From assembly GCF_000564855.1 (NCBI RefSeq), contig NZ_AYXG01000100.1, positions 1-54,259 on the forward strand: a stretch of 54,259 nt of DNA, given 5' to 3'. Every line of letters begins with the position of its first letter. The first letter of the stretch is position 1. Below, piece after piece: positions 31,529-39,647 of the stretch. Position numbers and translations under genes: made by a program. The notes under the pieces were generated by a model. It was not told where the DNA came from and did not search any database. It was given only the letters and a program-made list of their open reading frames with translations. The stretch is from Actinokineospora spheciospongiae. Lineage in GTDB: Bacteria; Actinomycetota; Actinomycetes; Mycobacteriales; Pseudonocardiaceae.

Positions 31529-32389
31529 GTGGCGGAGGCGCAGAGCGGCGGGCCCACCGCGCGCCGCATCGTGCTCGGTTCCCAGCTCCGCAGACTCCGC
31601 GAGCGCGCCGAGATCACCCGCGCCGAGGCCGGGTACCACATCCGCGGGTCCGAGTCGAAGATCAGCCGCATGGAGCTGGGCCGGGTCGGTTTCAAGGAGC
31701 GGGACATCGTCGACCTGCTGGCCCTCTACGGGGTGGACGACCCCACCGAGCGCGACCAGTTCCTCGACCTGGTCCGCCAGGCGGGTGAGCCCGGGTGGTG
31801 GCACCGCTACAGCGACCTGATGCCCACCTGGTTCCAGGACCTGGTCGGGCTGCAGGAGGCCGCGTCCCGGTTGCAGATGTACGAGCTGCAGTTCGTGCCC
31901 GGTCTGCTGCAGACCGAGGAGTACGCCAGGGCGCTGGTCAGCCAGGGCCGCCCCGACCTCGCCACCGCGGAGACCGAGCGGCTGGTCGCGCTGCGGATGT
32001 CGCGGCAGAACATCCTGCGCAGCCTGAGCGCGCCGAAGCTGTGGGCGGTCGTGGACGAGTCGGTGTTGCACCGGCCGATCGGCGGGGCGCGGGTGCTGCG
32101 CGAGCAGATCGATCACCTGCTGGAGGTGACCCGGCTGCCGAACGTGACGTTGCAGGTGGTGCCGTACGCGCTGAGCGGGTACGCGGCCGAGGGCTCGTTC
32201 TCGATCCTGCGCTTCACCGAGCCGGAACTGCCCGACCTGGTCTACCTGGAGCACCTCGGCGGCGCGGCGTACCTGGACCGGCCCGAGGAGATCGAGCGCT
32301 ACAGCCGCGTGGCCGACCGGTTGACCGTCGACGCGGAGACGCCGAGCCACACGCGGCAGTTCCTGGTCAAGCGCCGCCAGGAGATCTGA
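31529..32389 (+). CDS. XRE-family transcriptional regulator with DUF5753 domain
   Basis: 286 aa. The helix-turn-helix occupies about 10-70 (LGSQLRRLRERAEITRAEAGYHIRGSESKISRME). The DUF5753 domain follows (about 95-280), with GLQEAASRLQMYELQFVPGLLQTEEYA and GSFSILRFTEPELPDLVYLEH. I chose GTG 31529 because AAGGG at 31515-31519 has proper spacing to it; ATG 31520 would sit directly on that site. Proteins of this type regulate development and antibiotic production in Streptomyces and pair with a small DUF397 protein, present here at 32588. The palindromes between them (32499-32561) are its likely operators. Confidence 0.9.
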   Translation: MAEAQSGGPTARRIVLGSQLRRLRERAEITRAEAGYHIRGSESKISRMELGRVGFKERDIVDLLALYGVDDPTERDQFLDLVRQAGEPGWWHRYSDLMPTWFQDLVGLQEAASRLQMYELQFVPGLLQTEEYARALVSQGRPDLATAETERLVALRMSRQNILRSLSAPKLWAVVDESVLHRPIGGARVLREQIDHLLEVTRLPNVTLQVVPYALSGYAAEGSFSILRFTEPELPDLVYLEHLGGAAYLDRPEEIERYSRVADRLTVDAETPSHTRQFLVKRRQEI

Positions 32390-32498
32390 CCCGAATCTTA
32401 TTTTGCTTCACCTTTTTGTGTCGCCCTGACAGCTCCTCGTTCGACTCTGCGCATCCCCGTTCGCACGTTCGAGTTCCACGAGCGGATGACACTTTCGG

Positions 32499-32561
32499 AT
32501 GCACGTGCATGTGCAAGCCCTTCGACCGTGTTACGGTCAGCAACGGCAGATGCACGTGCAG
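32499..32561. promoter_or_regulatory. paired palindromic operators upstream of DUF397 gene
   Basis: Two copies of ATGCACGTGCA: a 12-bp perfect palindrome ATGCACGTGCAT at 32499-32510 and a second copy at 32550-32560 (TGCACGTGCA palindrome 32551-32560), starting 51 nt apart. Between them a TACGGT (32532-32537) could serve as the -10, so the sites would cover the -35 and the transcription start. The XRE-DUF5753 protein encoded just upstream is the obvious candidate ligand. The DUF397 gene starts 27 nt downstream of the second copy. Confidence 0.6.
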
Positions 32562-32587
32562 ACACGAGACGGTCCGGAGGTCGACAG

Positions 32588-33190
32588 ATGACCGACATTC
32601 GCAACGGGATGCCTGCGGGGCTGCTGAGCGCGGCCCGGTGGCGCAAGGGGTCGCGCAGCGGGGCCTACGGCAACTGCGTCGAGGTGACCCCGGTCGCTGA
32701 GGACCACACCGCGATCAGGGACAGCAAGGCGCCCAGCGGACCCGCCCTGGTGTTCCCGCGCGCCGCGCTGACCTCGCTCACCCGCGCCGTGCGCGCGGGG
32801 ACGGTGCACGCGCCCAGCGCCGAAGACCTGCTGCGGGTGCTCGTCCTCCGCGGCTTCGAGTTCCTGCACCCCCGAGACGCCAACGGGGACCTGACCGCCG
32901 TCGTCGGGGTGCGCGCCCACCACGACGTGATCGACGTGGTCCGGTTGCACGCCGAGGACGACGCCATCGCCTCCCGCCTCCCGGCGGACACCCTCGACGT
33001 GCTCAACCCCACCCTGGTCCTCTGGCAGCGCACCGGGTGGGCGACCGCCGTCCTGCGCCAGCTCGTGGACCTCGCCGACGAGCGCACGCCGGGTATGCCC
33101 GCCCGCGGGGAAGCGTCGGTCTCGCCGCTGCGCGGCTGCTGGGTGCCGACCACACCCGGCCGCGCGCGGTGGCTGCCCGCCACCGCCTGA
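32588..33190 (+). CDS. DUF397 protein with extra C-terminal domain
   Basis: 200 aa from ATG 32588, preceded by GGAGG at 32576-32580. The DUF397 domain is at about 12-72: LLSAARWRKGSRSGAYGNCV, AIRDSKAPSGPALVFPRAAL, LTRAVRAG. DUF397 proteins are usually only 60-90 aa; this one carries about 125 further residues (LLRVLVLRGFEFLHPRD, VVGVRAHHDVIDVVRLHAED, LVLWQRTGWATAVLRQLVDLAD) that I do not recognise. DUF397 proteins work with XRE-DUF5753 partners, here the upstream gene, possibly as an antagonist or a toxin-antitoxin-like pair. The fusion is unusual. Confidence 0.8.
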   Translation: MTDIRNGMPAGLLSAARWRKGSRSGAYGNCVEVTPVAEDHTAIRDSKAPSGPALVFPRAALTSLTRAVRAGTVHAPSAEDLLRVLVLRGFEFLHPRDANGDLTAVVGVRAHHDVIDVVRLHAEDDAIASRLPADTLDVLNPTLVLWQRTGWATAVLRQLVDLADERTPGMPARGEASVSPLRGCWVPTTPGRARWLPATA

Positions 33191-33212
33191 CCGCCGCCCG
33201 AGCACTCGTCCA

Positions 33213-33266
33213 GCACAGAGGACGGTGGTCGCCTCCCCTCCGGGAGGTGGCCACCGTCCTCTGTGC
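33213..33266. terminator. bidirectional terminator hairpin
   Basis: Perfect 16-bp inverted repeat, arms 33213-33228 and 33251-33266, with a second small stem (CCTCCC/GGGAGG) in the loop. It lies between the convergent DUF397 and DegV genes and probably ends both transcripts. Confidence 0.85.
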
Positions 33267-33271
33267 GCTGG

Positions 33272-34108
33272 TCAGGTCTGCGAGACGACGACCGAGAGCA
33301 TGCCGGGGCCCGCGTGCACGGCGATGGCGGAGCTGGCGTCGGTGACGACCCGCTCGCGCACCCCCGGGATGCGCTCGGTCAGCTCGGCCATCAGCTCGGC
33401 GGCCTGCCCGGGGGCGCCGACGTGCTCCACGGCGACGTCGACCGTGCGGTCGCCCGCGGCGGCGGTGGCGATGTCGGCGAGCCTGCGCTTGGCCCGGCCG
33501 CCGCCGATGACCCGGTCCAGCGGGGCGATCTGACCGTCCCGCATGGTCAGCAGCGGCTTGACCGACAGCGCCGTGCCGACGAGGTGCGCCGCGGCGCCGA
33601 TCCGGCCGCCGCGGCGGAGGTGGTCGAGGGTTTCCACGTAGATGAAGGTGGAGCCGCCGTCCAGGCGGCGCTGCAACGCGTCGATGATCCGGCCGGGGCT
33701 GCCGCCCGCGCCCGCGACCCTGGCCGCGGCGGTGACCGCGTAGCCCAGGCTCATGCCCATGGTGCGCGAGTCGACCACGTTGACCGGCAGGCCGACCCGC
33801 GCGGCGGCCTCGCGGGCGTGCTCGGCTGTCTTGGACTGCCGGGAGGAGATGTGGACGGACACGACCGCGTCGGCCCCGTCCTCGGCCGCGGCGCGGTAGG
33901 CCCAGTAGAGCGCGGCGGGCTCCGGCGGCTCGGTGGACACCGGCCGGTCGGCGCGCATGGCGGCGACGACGGCGGCGGCGGGCACCCGGATCTCGTCGTC
34001 GAGGTGGTCGCCGATCCGGATGCGCAGCGGCACGACCCGAATCCCCCACTGCCGGGCGAGTTCCGGCGGCAGGCTCGCGGTGGAGTCTGTGATGACGGCG
34101 ACCCTCAT
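33272..34108 (-). CDS. DegV family protein (fatty-acid binding)
   Basis: 278 aa. The N-terminus MRVAVITDSTASLPPELARQWGI is the DegV start; VSTEPPEPAALYWAY corresponds to the family TSxPSP ligand loop; HISSRQSKTAEHAREAA and VVDSRTMGMSLGYAV follow, then ETLDHLRRGGRIGAAAHLVGTALSVKPLL. DegV/FakB proteins bind a fatty acid and can present it to a fatty-acid kinase (FakA). The ATG at 34108 fits; the longer frame upstream is not family-like. Convergent with the DUF397 gene, divergent from the etf operon. Confidence 0.92.
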   Translation of the reverse strand: MRVAVITDSTASLPPELARQWGIRVVPLRIRIGDHLDDEIRVPAAAVVAAMRADRPVSTEPPEPAALYWAYRAAAEDGADAVVSVHISSRQSKTAEHAREAAARVGLPVNVVDSRTMGMSLGYAVTAAARVAGAGGSPGRIIDALQRRLDGGSTFIYVETLDHLRRGGRIGAAAHLVGTALSVKPLLTMRDGQIAPLDRVIGGGRAKRRLADIATAAAGDRTVDVAVEHVGAPGQAAELMAELTERIPGVRERVVTDASSAIAVHAGPGMLSVVVSQT

Positions 34109-34200
34109 GGCCCTCGACCCTAGCCTTTCCCCAACCCCCGTCGGGGTTGCTTTGAGCGGTTGGCGGTGAGCACCGTCACGCGGTCGGCGGAAGGTCATGG

Positions 34201-34228
34201 TTGCACGTTCGCTACTGACGGGTAACAT
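34201..34228 (+). promoter_or_regulatory. probable etfBA promoter
   Basis: TTGCAC (34201-34206), 16-nt spacer, TAACAT (34223-34228): a good housekeeping-sigma match pointing at etfB, with a leader of roughly 135 nt. The -35 is also one arm of an inverted repeat TTGCAC/GTGCAA (34201-34206 and 34233-34238) that could be an operator. The rest of 34109-34370 shows nothing else. Confidence 0.5.
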
Positions 34229-34370
34229 TGCGGTGCAAAAGGCCACCGTGCCAGCAGGCCGCAGGGCATGGCAAGGTCAGCCGAACCGCACATGTCCAAC
34301 CACGGTGCGCTGGTCGCCGGATTTCCACGGCGGTACACGGTGCTCGTTCCCAGGAGGTCGAAGAAGACCC

Positions 34371-35156
34371 ATGCCAAACATCGTTGTCCTGGTCAAGCAG
34401 GTGCCCGACACCTACTCGGAGCGCAGGCTCTCCGACTCCGACCACACGCTGGACCGTGATTCCGCCGACGCCGTCCTCGACGAGATCAACGAGCGCGCCG
34501 TCGAGGAGGCGCTGCTGATCAAGGAGGCGCAGGGCGGCGAGGTCACCGTGCTCAGCGTCGGCCCGGACCGCGCCACCGAGGCGATCCGCAAGGCGCTGTC
34601 GATGGGTGCGGACAAGGCCGTCCACGTCTCCGACCCCGCCCTGCACGGCTCGTGCGTGATCCAGACCTCCAAGGTCATCGCCGCCGCCGTCGGCAAGGTC
34701 GACGGCGTCGACCTGGTCATCGCGGGCAACGAGGCCACCGACGGCCGCTCCGGCGCCGTCCCGGCGATCCTCGCCGAGCTGCTGGGCTACCCGCAGCTCA
34801 CCCACGCCCGCAAGGTCGTCATCGAGGGCACCACCATCAAGGTGACCCGCGAGACCGACGAGGGCCTGACCCACCTCGAGGCGTCCCTGCCCGCGGTGGT
34901 CAGCGTCGGCGAGAAGATCAACGAGCCGCGCTACCCGTCGTTCAAGGGCATCATGGCCGCGAAGAAGAAGCCGGTCGAGACGCTCACCGTCGCCGACCTG
35001 GGCATCGACGCGGGCGAGGTCGGCCTCGCCAGCGCCACGTCCACCGTCGTCGAGGCCGCCCCGAAGCCGCCGCGCGCGGCCGGGCAGAAGGTCGAGGACG
35101 AAGGCGACGGCGGCGCGAAGATCGCCGAGTACCTCGTCGGCCAGAAGCTCATCTGA
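34371..35156 (+). CDS. etfB: electron transfer flavoprotein subunit beta
   Basis: 261 aa (FixA-like). It binds AMP/FAD with the alpha subunit and passes electrons from acyl-CoA dehydrogenases to the quinone pool via ETF:quinone oxidoreductase. Blocks: NIVVLVKQVPDTYSE at the N-terminus, LDEINERAVEEALLIKE, LSMGADKAVHV, and VIAGNEATDGRSGAVPAILAELLGYPQLTHA. The ATG at 34371 matches the family start; AGGAGG at 34352-34357 lies 13 nt upstream, a longer spacing than usual. etfA follows after 25 nt. Corresponds to Rv3029c in gene order. Confidence 0.97.
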   Translation: MPNIVVLVKQVPDTYSERRLSDSDHTLDRDSADAVLDEINERAVEEALLIKEAQGGEVTVLSVGPDRATEAIRKALSMGADKAVHVSDPALHGSCVIQTSKVIAAAVGKVDGVDLVIAGNEATDGRSGAVPAILAELLGYPQLTHARKVVIEGTTIKVTRETDEGLTHLEASLPAVVSVGEKINEPRYPSFKGIMAAKKKPVETLTVADLGIDAGEVGLASATSTVVEAAPKPPRAAGQKVEDEGDGGAKIAEYLVGQKLI

Positions 35157-35181
35157 GATCAGCAGCGAAGGAGGAAAGACA

Positions 35182-36150
35182 ATGTCCGAGGTCCTGGTCC
35201 TCGTCGACCACATCGACGGCGAGATCAAGAAGGTCACCTTCGAGCTGCTGACCGCGGCCCGCTCGCTCGGCGAGCCGTCGGCGGTCGTCGTCGGCACGTC
35301 CGGCACGGCCGCGAAGCTCAAGGAGTCCCTGGCCGCCTACGGCGCGGAGAAGGTGTACGTCGCCGAGTCCGACGACGCCACCGGTTACCTGGTGACGCCC
35401 AAGGTGGACGTGCTCGCCGCGCTCGTCGCGTCGAAGTCCCCGGCCGCGGTGCTCGTGGCCGCGTCCGCCGACGGCAAGGAGGTCGCGGGCCGCCTGGCCG
35501 CCCGCACCGGCTCCGGCCTGCTGGTCGACGCCATCGGCGTCGAGGGCTCCGGCTCCGACGTGACCGCCGTGCAGTCGATCTTCGGTGGCGCGTTCACCGT
35601 CAAGTCGAAGACCACCGTGGGCACCCCGATCGTCTCGGTCCGCCCCGGCGGCGTCGAGTCCTCGGAGTCCGCGGGCGCGGCGGCCGAGGAGGTCGTGGAG
35701 GTCCCCGCGACCGACGCGGCCAAGGCCACGAAGATCACCGGCGCCGAGCCCATCGTCGGCGGCGACCGCCCCGAGCTGACCGAGGCCTCCATCGTGGTCT
35801 CCGGCGGTCGCGGCGTCGGCTCGGCGGAGAAGTTCGACGTCGTGGAGAAGCTCGCGGACGCGTTCGGCGCGGCCGTCGGCGCCTCCCGCGCGGCGGTCGA
35901 CTCCGGCTACTACCCGGCGCAGTTCCAGGTGGGCCAGACCGGCAAGACGGTCTCCCCGCAGCTCTACGTGGCCCTGGGCATCTCCGGTGCGATCCAGCAC
36001 CGGGCCGGGATGCAGACCTCGAAGACCATCGTCGCGGTCAACAAGGACGCCGAGGCGCCGATCTTCGAGATCGCCGACTACGGCATCGTCGGCGACCTGT
36101 TCGCCGTGGCCCCGCAGCTCACCGACGAGGTCGGCAAGCGCAAGGGCTGA
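35182..36150 (+). CDS. etfA: electron transfer flavoprotein subunit alpha
   Basis: 322 aa (FixB-like). The N-terminal domain I begins [20 protein letters not shown]. The C-terminal FAD domain has AGASRAAVD-type SGRGxG loop ([15 protein letters not shown]), [39 protein letters not shown] and [23 protein letters not shown], all classic EtfA FAD-binding segments. AAGGAGG lies upstream of the ATG. It is co-transcribed with etfB and ends at a perfect 21-bp terminator. Corresponds to Rv3028c in gene order. Confidence 0.97.
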   Translation: MSEVLVLVDHIDGEIKKVTFELLTAARSLGEPSAVVVGTSGTAAKLKESLAAYGAEKVYVAESDDATGYLVTPKVDVLAALVASKSPAAVLVAASADGKEVAGRLAARTGSGLLVDAIGVEGSGSDVTAVQSIFGGAFTVKSKTTVGTPIVSVRPGGVESSESAGAAAEEVVEVPATDAAKATKITGAEPIVGGDRPELTEASIVVSGGRGVGSAEKFDVVEKLADAFGAAVGASRAAVDSGYYPAQFQVGQTGKTVSPQLYVALGISGAIQHRAGMQTSKTIVAVNKDAEAPIFEIADYGIVGDLFAVAPQLTDEVGKRKG

Positions 36151-36177
36151 GTTCTCCGGCTGGGTCCGCCCAGCACC

Positions 36178-36221
36178 ACCGCCAGGGGCGGGCACCGGCA
36201 CCGGTGCCCGCCCCTGGCGGT
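36178..36221 (+). terminator. etfBA terminator
   Basis: Perfect 21-bp inverted repeat (36178-36198 with 36201-36221) separated by only two bases, 28 nt after etfA. One of the strongest hairpins in the window; it separates etfBA from the acyltransferase genes, so those need their own promoter in 36222-36326 (TTGACC near 36254 is a possible -35). Confidence 0.9.
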
Positions 36222-36326
36222 TCCCCGGTGTCAGATCGCCGTGAGGTTGACCGTTAACGCAACCTCCACTGATCCGTCACGGGAATCACCCCGCGCAGGT
36301 CGCCTGCCCGGCGTGACCCTTGTGCC

Positions 36327-37082
36327 ATGACGCGGACCCAGGTGCTGCTCAGCACGGCGAAGCCGGGAACCGACACCCCCCACTACTCACTGCTCGTCGC
36401 GCAGGACGGCGCCGAGGTCGAGGCCGCGCAGAGACTGCGCCACCGGGTCTTCGCCGAGGAGATGGGCGCGACCCTGCACACGCCCAGGCCCGGCCTCGAC
36501 ATCGACGCCTTCGACGCGCTGTGCGACCACCTGGTGGTCCGCCACGACGCCACCGGCGAGATCGTCGGCACCTACCGGATGCTGCCGCCGGGGCGTGCCG
36601 CGACCCTGTACTCCGACACCGAGTTCGACCTGGCCCGGCTGGCGGGCCTGCGCGGCGCGCTGGTGGAGACCGGCCGCTCCTGCGTGCACCCGGACCACCG
36701 CAGCGGGGCGGTGGTGAGCCTGGTGTGGGCCGGGATCGCCCGGTACATGTTCCTCTCCGGCCACAACTGGCTGGCAGGCTGCGCCTCCGTGCCGCTCGAC
36801 GACGGGGGCACGCTGGCCTCGGGCGTGTGGGACACCGTGCGGGACAAGCACTACGCCGACGAGCAGTTCCGCGTGCGCCCGCTCAGCCCCTGGGAGCCGG
36901 TGGGGTCCTCCGGCCGCGTCGCGCTCCCGCCGCTGCTGCGCGGCTACCTGCGGCTGGGCGCCAAGGTGTGCGGCCCGCCCGCCTTCGACCCGGACTTCCG
37001 CGTGGCGGACTTCTTCATCCTGCTGGGCCTGTCCGACATCGACGAGCGCTACCTCCGCTTCTTCCTGGGGGAGGGCCGATGA
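36327..37082 (+). CDS. GNAT-fold acyltransferase (OlsB/hemolysin-type)
   Basis: 251 aa. The region AAQRLRHRVFAEEMGATLH, ATGEIVGTYRML, LVETGRSCVHPDHRSGAVVSLVW and GHNWLAGCASVPL is typical of ornithine-lipid N-acyltransferase (OlsB)-type GNAT proteins, which move a 3-hydroxyacyl chain from ACP to an amine. The following gene is a PlsC-type acyltransferase overlapping by 4 nt (ATGA), exactly the OlsB-OlsA arrangement needed to make ornithine-type aminolipids. Gene order also matches Rv3027c-Rv3026c. The aminolipid product is an inference. Confidence 0.85.
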   Translation: MTRTQVLLSTAKPGTDTPHYSLLVAQDGAEVEAAQRLRHRVFAEEMGATLHTPRPGLDIDAFDALCDHLVVRHDATGEIVGTYRMLPPGRAATLYSDTEFDLARLAGLRGALVETGRSCVHPDHRSGAVVSLVWAGIARYMFLSGHNWLAGCASVPLDDGGTLASGVWDTVRDKHYADEQFRVRPLSPWEPVGSSGRVALPPLLRGYLRLGAKVCGPPAFDPDFRVADFFILLGLSDIDERYLRFFLGEGR

Positions 37083-38053
37083 CCCGCCCGCTCCCCCTGC
37101 CGGTGCCCCGCGCGGTCACCCTCCCGGCAACCCGCCCGGTGCCATCTCCCGCCCCCCGCGCTGTGCCGTCCCCCGCCCCCCGCCCTCTGGCCCACGCGTG
37201 GATGCCGACCTCGCCGTGCGGACCCCGCTGCCTGACCGGCGACGAGCCGACCGTCGGCGCGCTCCGGGCGGGCCTGCGGCTCAGCGGCGCCGCGTGCGTG
37301 CTGCTGGTGTGCGTGCTCGCCGTGCCGGTCCTCCCGTTCATCGGCCGCGACACCTTCGCCCGCCTGGTCTTCCGCTCCCTCCTCCGGGCCTTCGGCGTCC
37401 GGCTGGCGGTGACCGGCGGTGAGTCGCTGCGCGAGGCCAGGGGGCGCGGCGCGCTGGTGGCGACCAACCACGTGTCCTGGCTGGACATCGCGGCGGTGAA
37501 CGCGATCCGCCCGATGCGCGCACTGGCCAAGCGCGACATCCGCGACTGGCCGGTCCTCGGCCGCGTCGTCGCGGCGGCGGGCACGGTGTTCGTGGACCGC
37601 GAGCGGCTGCGGTCGCTGCCCGGCACCATGGCGCACCTGGCCGAGGTCCTGCGCGCGGGCGCCCACGTCTACGCCTGCCCCGAGGGCACCACCTGGTGCG
37701 GCCAGGGCGTCGGCCGCTTCCGCCCGGCCATGTTCCAGGCCGCCATCGACGGCGGCGTCCCGGTCCGCCCGATCGCCCTGCGCTTCCGCACCGGGGACGG
37801 CCGCGAGACCACCGCCCCGTCCTTCATCGGCGACGAGACCATCGTCGACTCGGTCCGCCGGGTCGCCCGCCTGCGCGGCCTGGTCCTGGAGGTCAACGTC
37901 CTCGACGAGCTGGCCCCCGGCCGCGCCGCCGACCGCCGGGAACTGGCCGCCCTCACCGAGGCGGCGGTCAACGCCGCCCTCGGCCGGGCGCTCGTCCCCA
38001 CCCCCCGGAACCGGCGCGGGCCGCACCCGTCCAGGACCCGCCAGTCCGCCTAG
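37079..38053 (+). CDS. 1-acyl-sn-glycerol-3-phosphate acyltransferase-like (PlsC/OlsA)
   Basis: 324 aa. A Pro-rich N-terminus (1-40, with a repeated PSPAPR motif) precedes a transmembrane helix (ACVLLVCVLAVPVLPF, about 62-77). The catalytic motif NHVSWLD (H-x4-D) and the glycerol-phosphate-binding PEGTTWCGQGVGRF define the PlsC family. It overlaps the GNAT gene by 4 nt and is translationally coupled; together they resemble OlsB/OlsA. The membrane anchor places it at the cytosolic face. A hairpin (38085-38128) follows the stop. Confidence 0.9.
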   Translation: MTRPLPLPVPRAVTLPATRPVPSPAPRAVPSPAPRPLAHAWMPTSPCGPRCLTGDEPTVGALRAGLRLSGAACVLLVCVLAVPVLPFIGRDTFARLVFRSLLRAFGVRLAVTGGESLREARGRGALVATNHVSWLDIAAVNAIRPMRALAKRDIRDWPVLGRVVAAAGTVFVDRERLRSLPGTMAHLAEVLRAGAHVYACPEGTTWCGQGVGRFRPAMFQAAIDGGVPVRPIALRFRTGDGRETTAPSFIGDETIVDSVRRVARLRGLVLEVNVLDELAPGRAADRRELAALTEAAVNAALGRALVPTPRNRRGPHPSRTRQSA

Positions 38054-38084
38054 GTCCTGTCCGGCGCAGCCCGGTCTTGTCGTC

Positions 38085-38128
38085 GGTGTGCCCGGGTGGG
38101 TGGCCAAGCACATCCACCCGGGCACACC
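38085..38128 (+). terminator. hairpin after acyltransferase operon
   Basis: Perfect 15-bp inverted repeat, arms 38085-38099 and 38114-38128, loop 14 nt, 31 nt after the PlsC-like stop. Its loop and 3' arm resemble sequences at 12-37 and 130-160, so it may belong to a dispersed repeat family serving as a terminator. Confidence 0.65.
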
Positions 38129-38199
38129 CACCAATCCCAAGGCGCAAAACCGGGAAAAGGACTAGACCTCCACCCGGGTCGAAGTTGCACGATGGCCCG

Positions 38200-39585
38200 A
38201 TGAGCCACGATGGACCGATGAGCACCGCAGAGATCGCACCGGGGAAGTCGTTGTGGCTGCCGGAGAACCGGCGCACCACCTCGGCGGTGCTCCTCCTGAT
38301 CACCATCGTGGCCTTCGAGCAGCTCGGCATCAGCACGGCGATGCCCAGGATGCTCGCCGACCTCGACGGCACCTCCCTCTACTCGTGGCCGTTCACCGTG
38401 TTCCTGTCGGCGAGCGTGGTCTCCACCGTGGTCTGCGGGCGGATCGCCGACCGCGTGGGCCCGGCCAGGGTGCTCTACGTGGCGCCCGCGGTGTTCCTCG
38501 TCGGGCTGCTGGTGGCGGGCACCGCGGACACCATGGCGGTGCTGCTGGTCGCCCGCGCGCTCCAAGGGGCGGGCATGGGCGCCGAGGCCACCTGCATCTA
38601 CGTGCTGATCACCCTCGTCTACCCGGAGCGGTCCCGGCCCGCCGCGTTCGGTGCCCTGTCCGCGGCCTGGGTGGTGCCCTCGATCGTCGGGCCCACCGTG
38701 GCCGGGGTGGTCACCGAGCAGGTCGGCTGGCGCTGGGTGTTCCTCGGGTTGGCGCCGCTGGCCGTGCTCGGTGCGCTGCTGCTGCTCCCCGCCCTGCGCG
38801 GGCTGCCCCGCCCGGACCGGTCCGGCACCCCGGCGGGCAGGCGGTGGCTGCCGGTGGCCGCGGTCGCGGCCGGGGTCGCGATCCCGGTGGTGAGCTGGGC
38901 CGCGCAGCACCCGTCACCGCTGTGGCTGGTGGCGGGGGTGGTCGGGGTGGTGGTGCTGGTGGCGGCGCTGCGGACCCTGCTGCCGAAGGGGACGCTGCGC
39001 GCCGCCCGCGGCCTGCCCCGGGTGGTGCTGTCGCGCGGGCTGTTCGCCGGGGCGTTCCTGGCGGTCGAGGCGTTCCTGCCGCTGACCCTGGCGTCGGTGC
39101 ACGGCTACCCGCTGGCGCTGGCCGGGTTGCCGCTGACGATCGCCGCGCTGGGCTGGTCCGGGGCCTCGCACTGGCAGGGCAGGCACCCGGAGGTGGAGCG
39201 GTCGGCGCTGATCCGGTGGGGGTTCGTCGTGCTGGGGGTCGCGTTGGCCGCGATGACGCTGGTCGCGGTGCCCGGTGGGCCCGGGTGGTTGGCGGTGCCG
39301 CTGTGGCTCTTCGCCGGTGCCGGGATGGGGATGGCGTTCCCGGCGATCAGCGTGCTGGCCCTGGGGCGGGCGCCCGAGCACGAGCGCGGGTTCGTCTCTG
39401 CGGCGGTGCAGGTCATCGACACCGTTTTCGCCGCCACCACGATCGCCCTGGGCGGGGTGTTGCTGGCGGGCATCGCCTCGGCCGCCGAGCCCACCGCCGC
39501 TGTGGTGGCCCTCGACCTGCTGATGGCCGCCATGGCCCTGGGCGGGGCGCTGCTGTTCCGGCGGGTGCGGGACGCGGCGGTGTGA
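38200..39585 (+). CDS. MFS multidrug-type exporter
   Basis: 461 aa, about 12-14 transmembrane helices, major facilitator (DHA2/EmrB-like) type. N-terminal helix [22 protein letters not shown]1 residues with AMPRM, the loop motif [15 protein letters not shown] (motif A variant between TM2 and TM3), [21 protein letters not shown] (motif B), and [28 protein letters not shown] (motif C) are visible. The start is ambiguous: three ATGs lie in an imperfect 18-bp direct repeat (38192, 38200, 38218), the first giving a 3-codon ORF. No clear ribosome site precedes them, suggesting a leaderless transcript. Substrate unknown. Confidence 0.88.
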   Translation: MSHDGPMSTAEIAPGKSLWLPENRRTTSAVLLLITIVAFEQLGISTAMPRMLADLDGTSLYSWPFTVFLSASVVSTVVCGRIADRVGPARVLYVAPAVFLVGLLVAGTADTMAVLLVARALQGAGMGAEATCIYVLITLVYPERSRPAAFGALSAAWVVPSIVGPTVAGVVTEQVGWRWVFLGLAPLAVLGALLLLPALRGLPRPDRSGTPAGRRWLPVAAVAAGVAIPVVSWAAQHPSPLWLVAGVVGVVVLVAALRTLLPKGTLRAARGLPRVVLSRGLFAGAFLAVEAFLPLTLASVHGYPLALAGLPLTIAALGWSGASHWQGRHPEVERSALIRWGFVVLGVALAAMTLVAVPGGPGWLAVPLWLFAGAGMGMAFPAISVLALGRAPEHERGFVSAAVQVIDTVFAATTIALGGVLLAGIASAAEPTAAVVALDLLMAAMALGGALLFRRVRDAAV

Positions 39586-39647
39586 GGTGGGCGGTGGGCG
39601 GTGTCTCGTTCCGCCCCGGTCCGGGGGCGGTCTACTCTGGGAGCGCG

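Noticed and set aside
36320-37078. Extension of the PlsC-like frame over the GNAT gene
   Set aside because: The upstream part lies in the wrong frame of a clear GNAT gene; ATG 37079 with a 4-nt overlap explains the real start.
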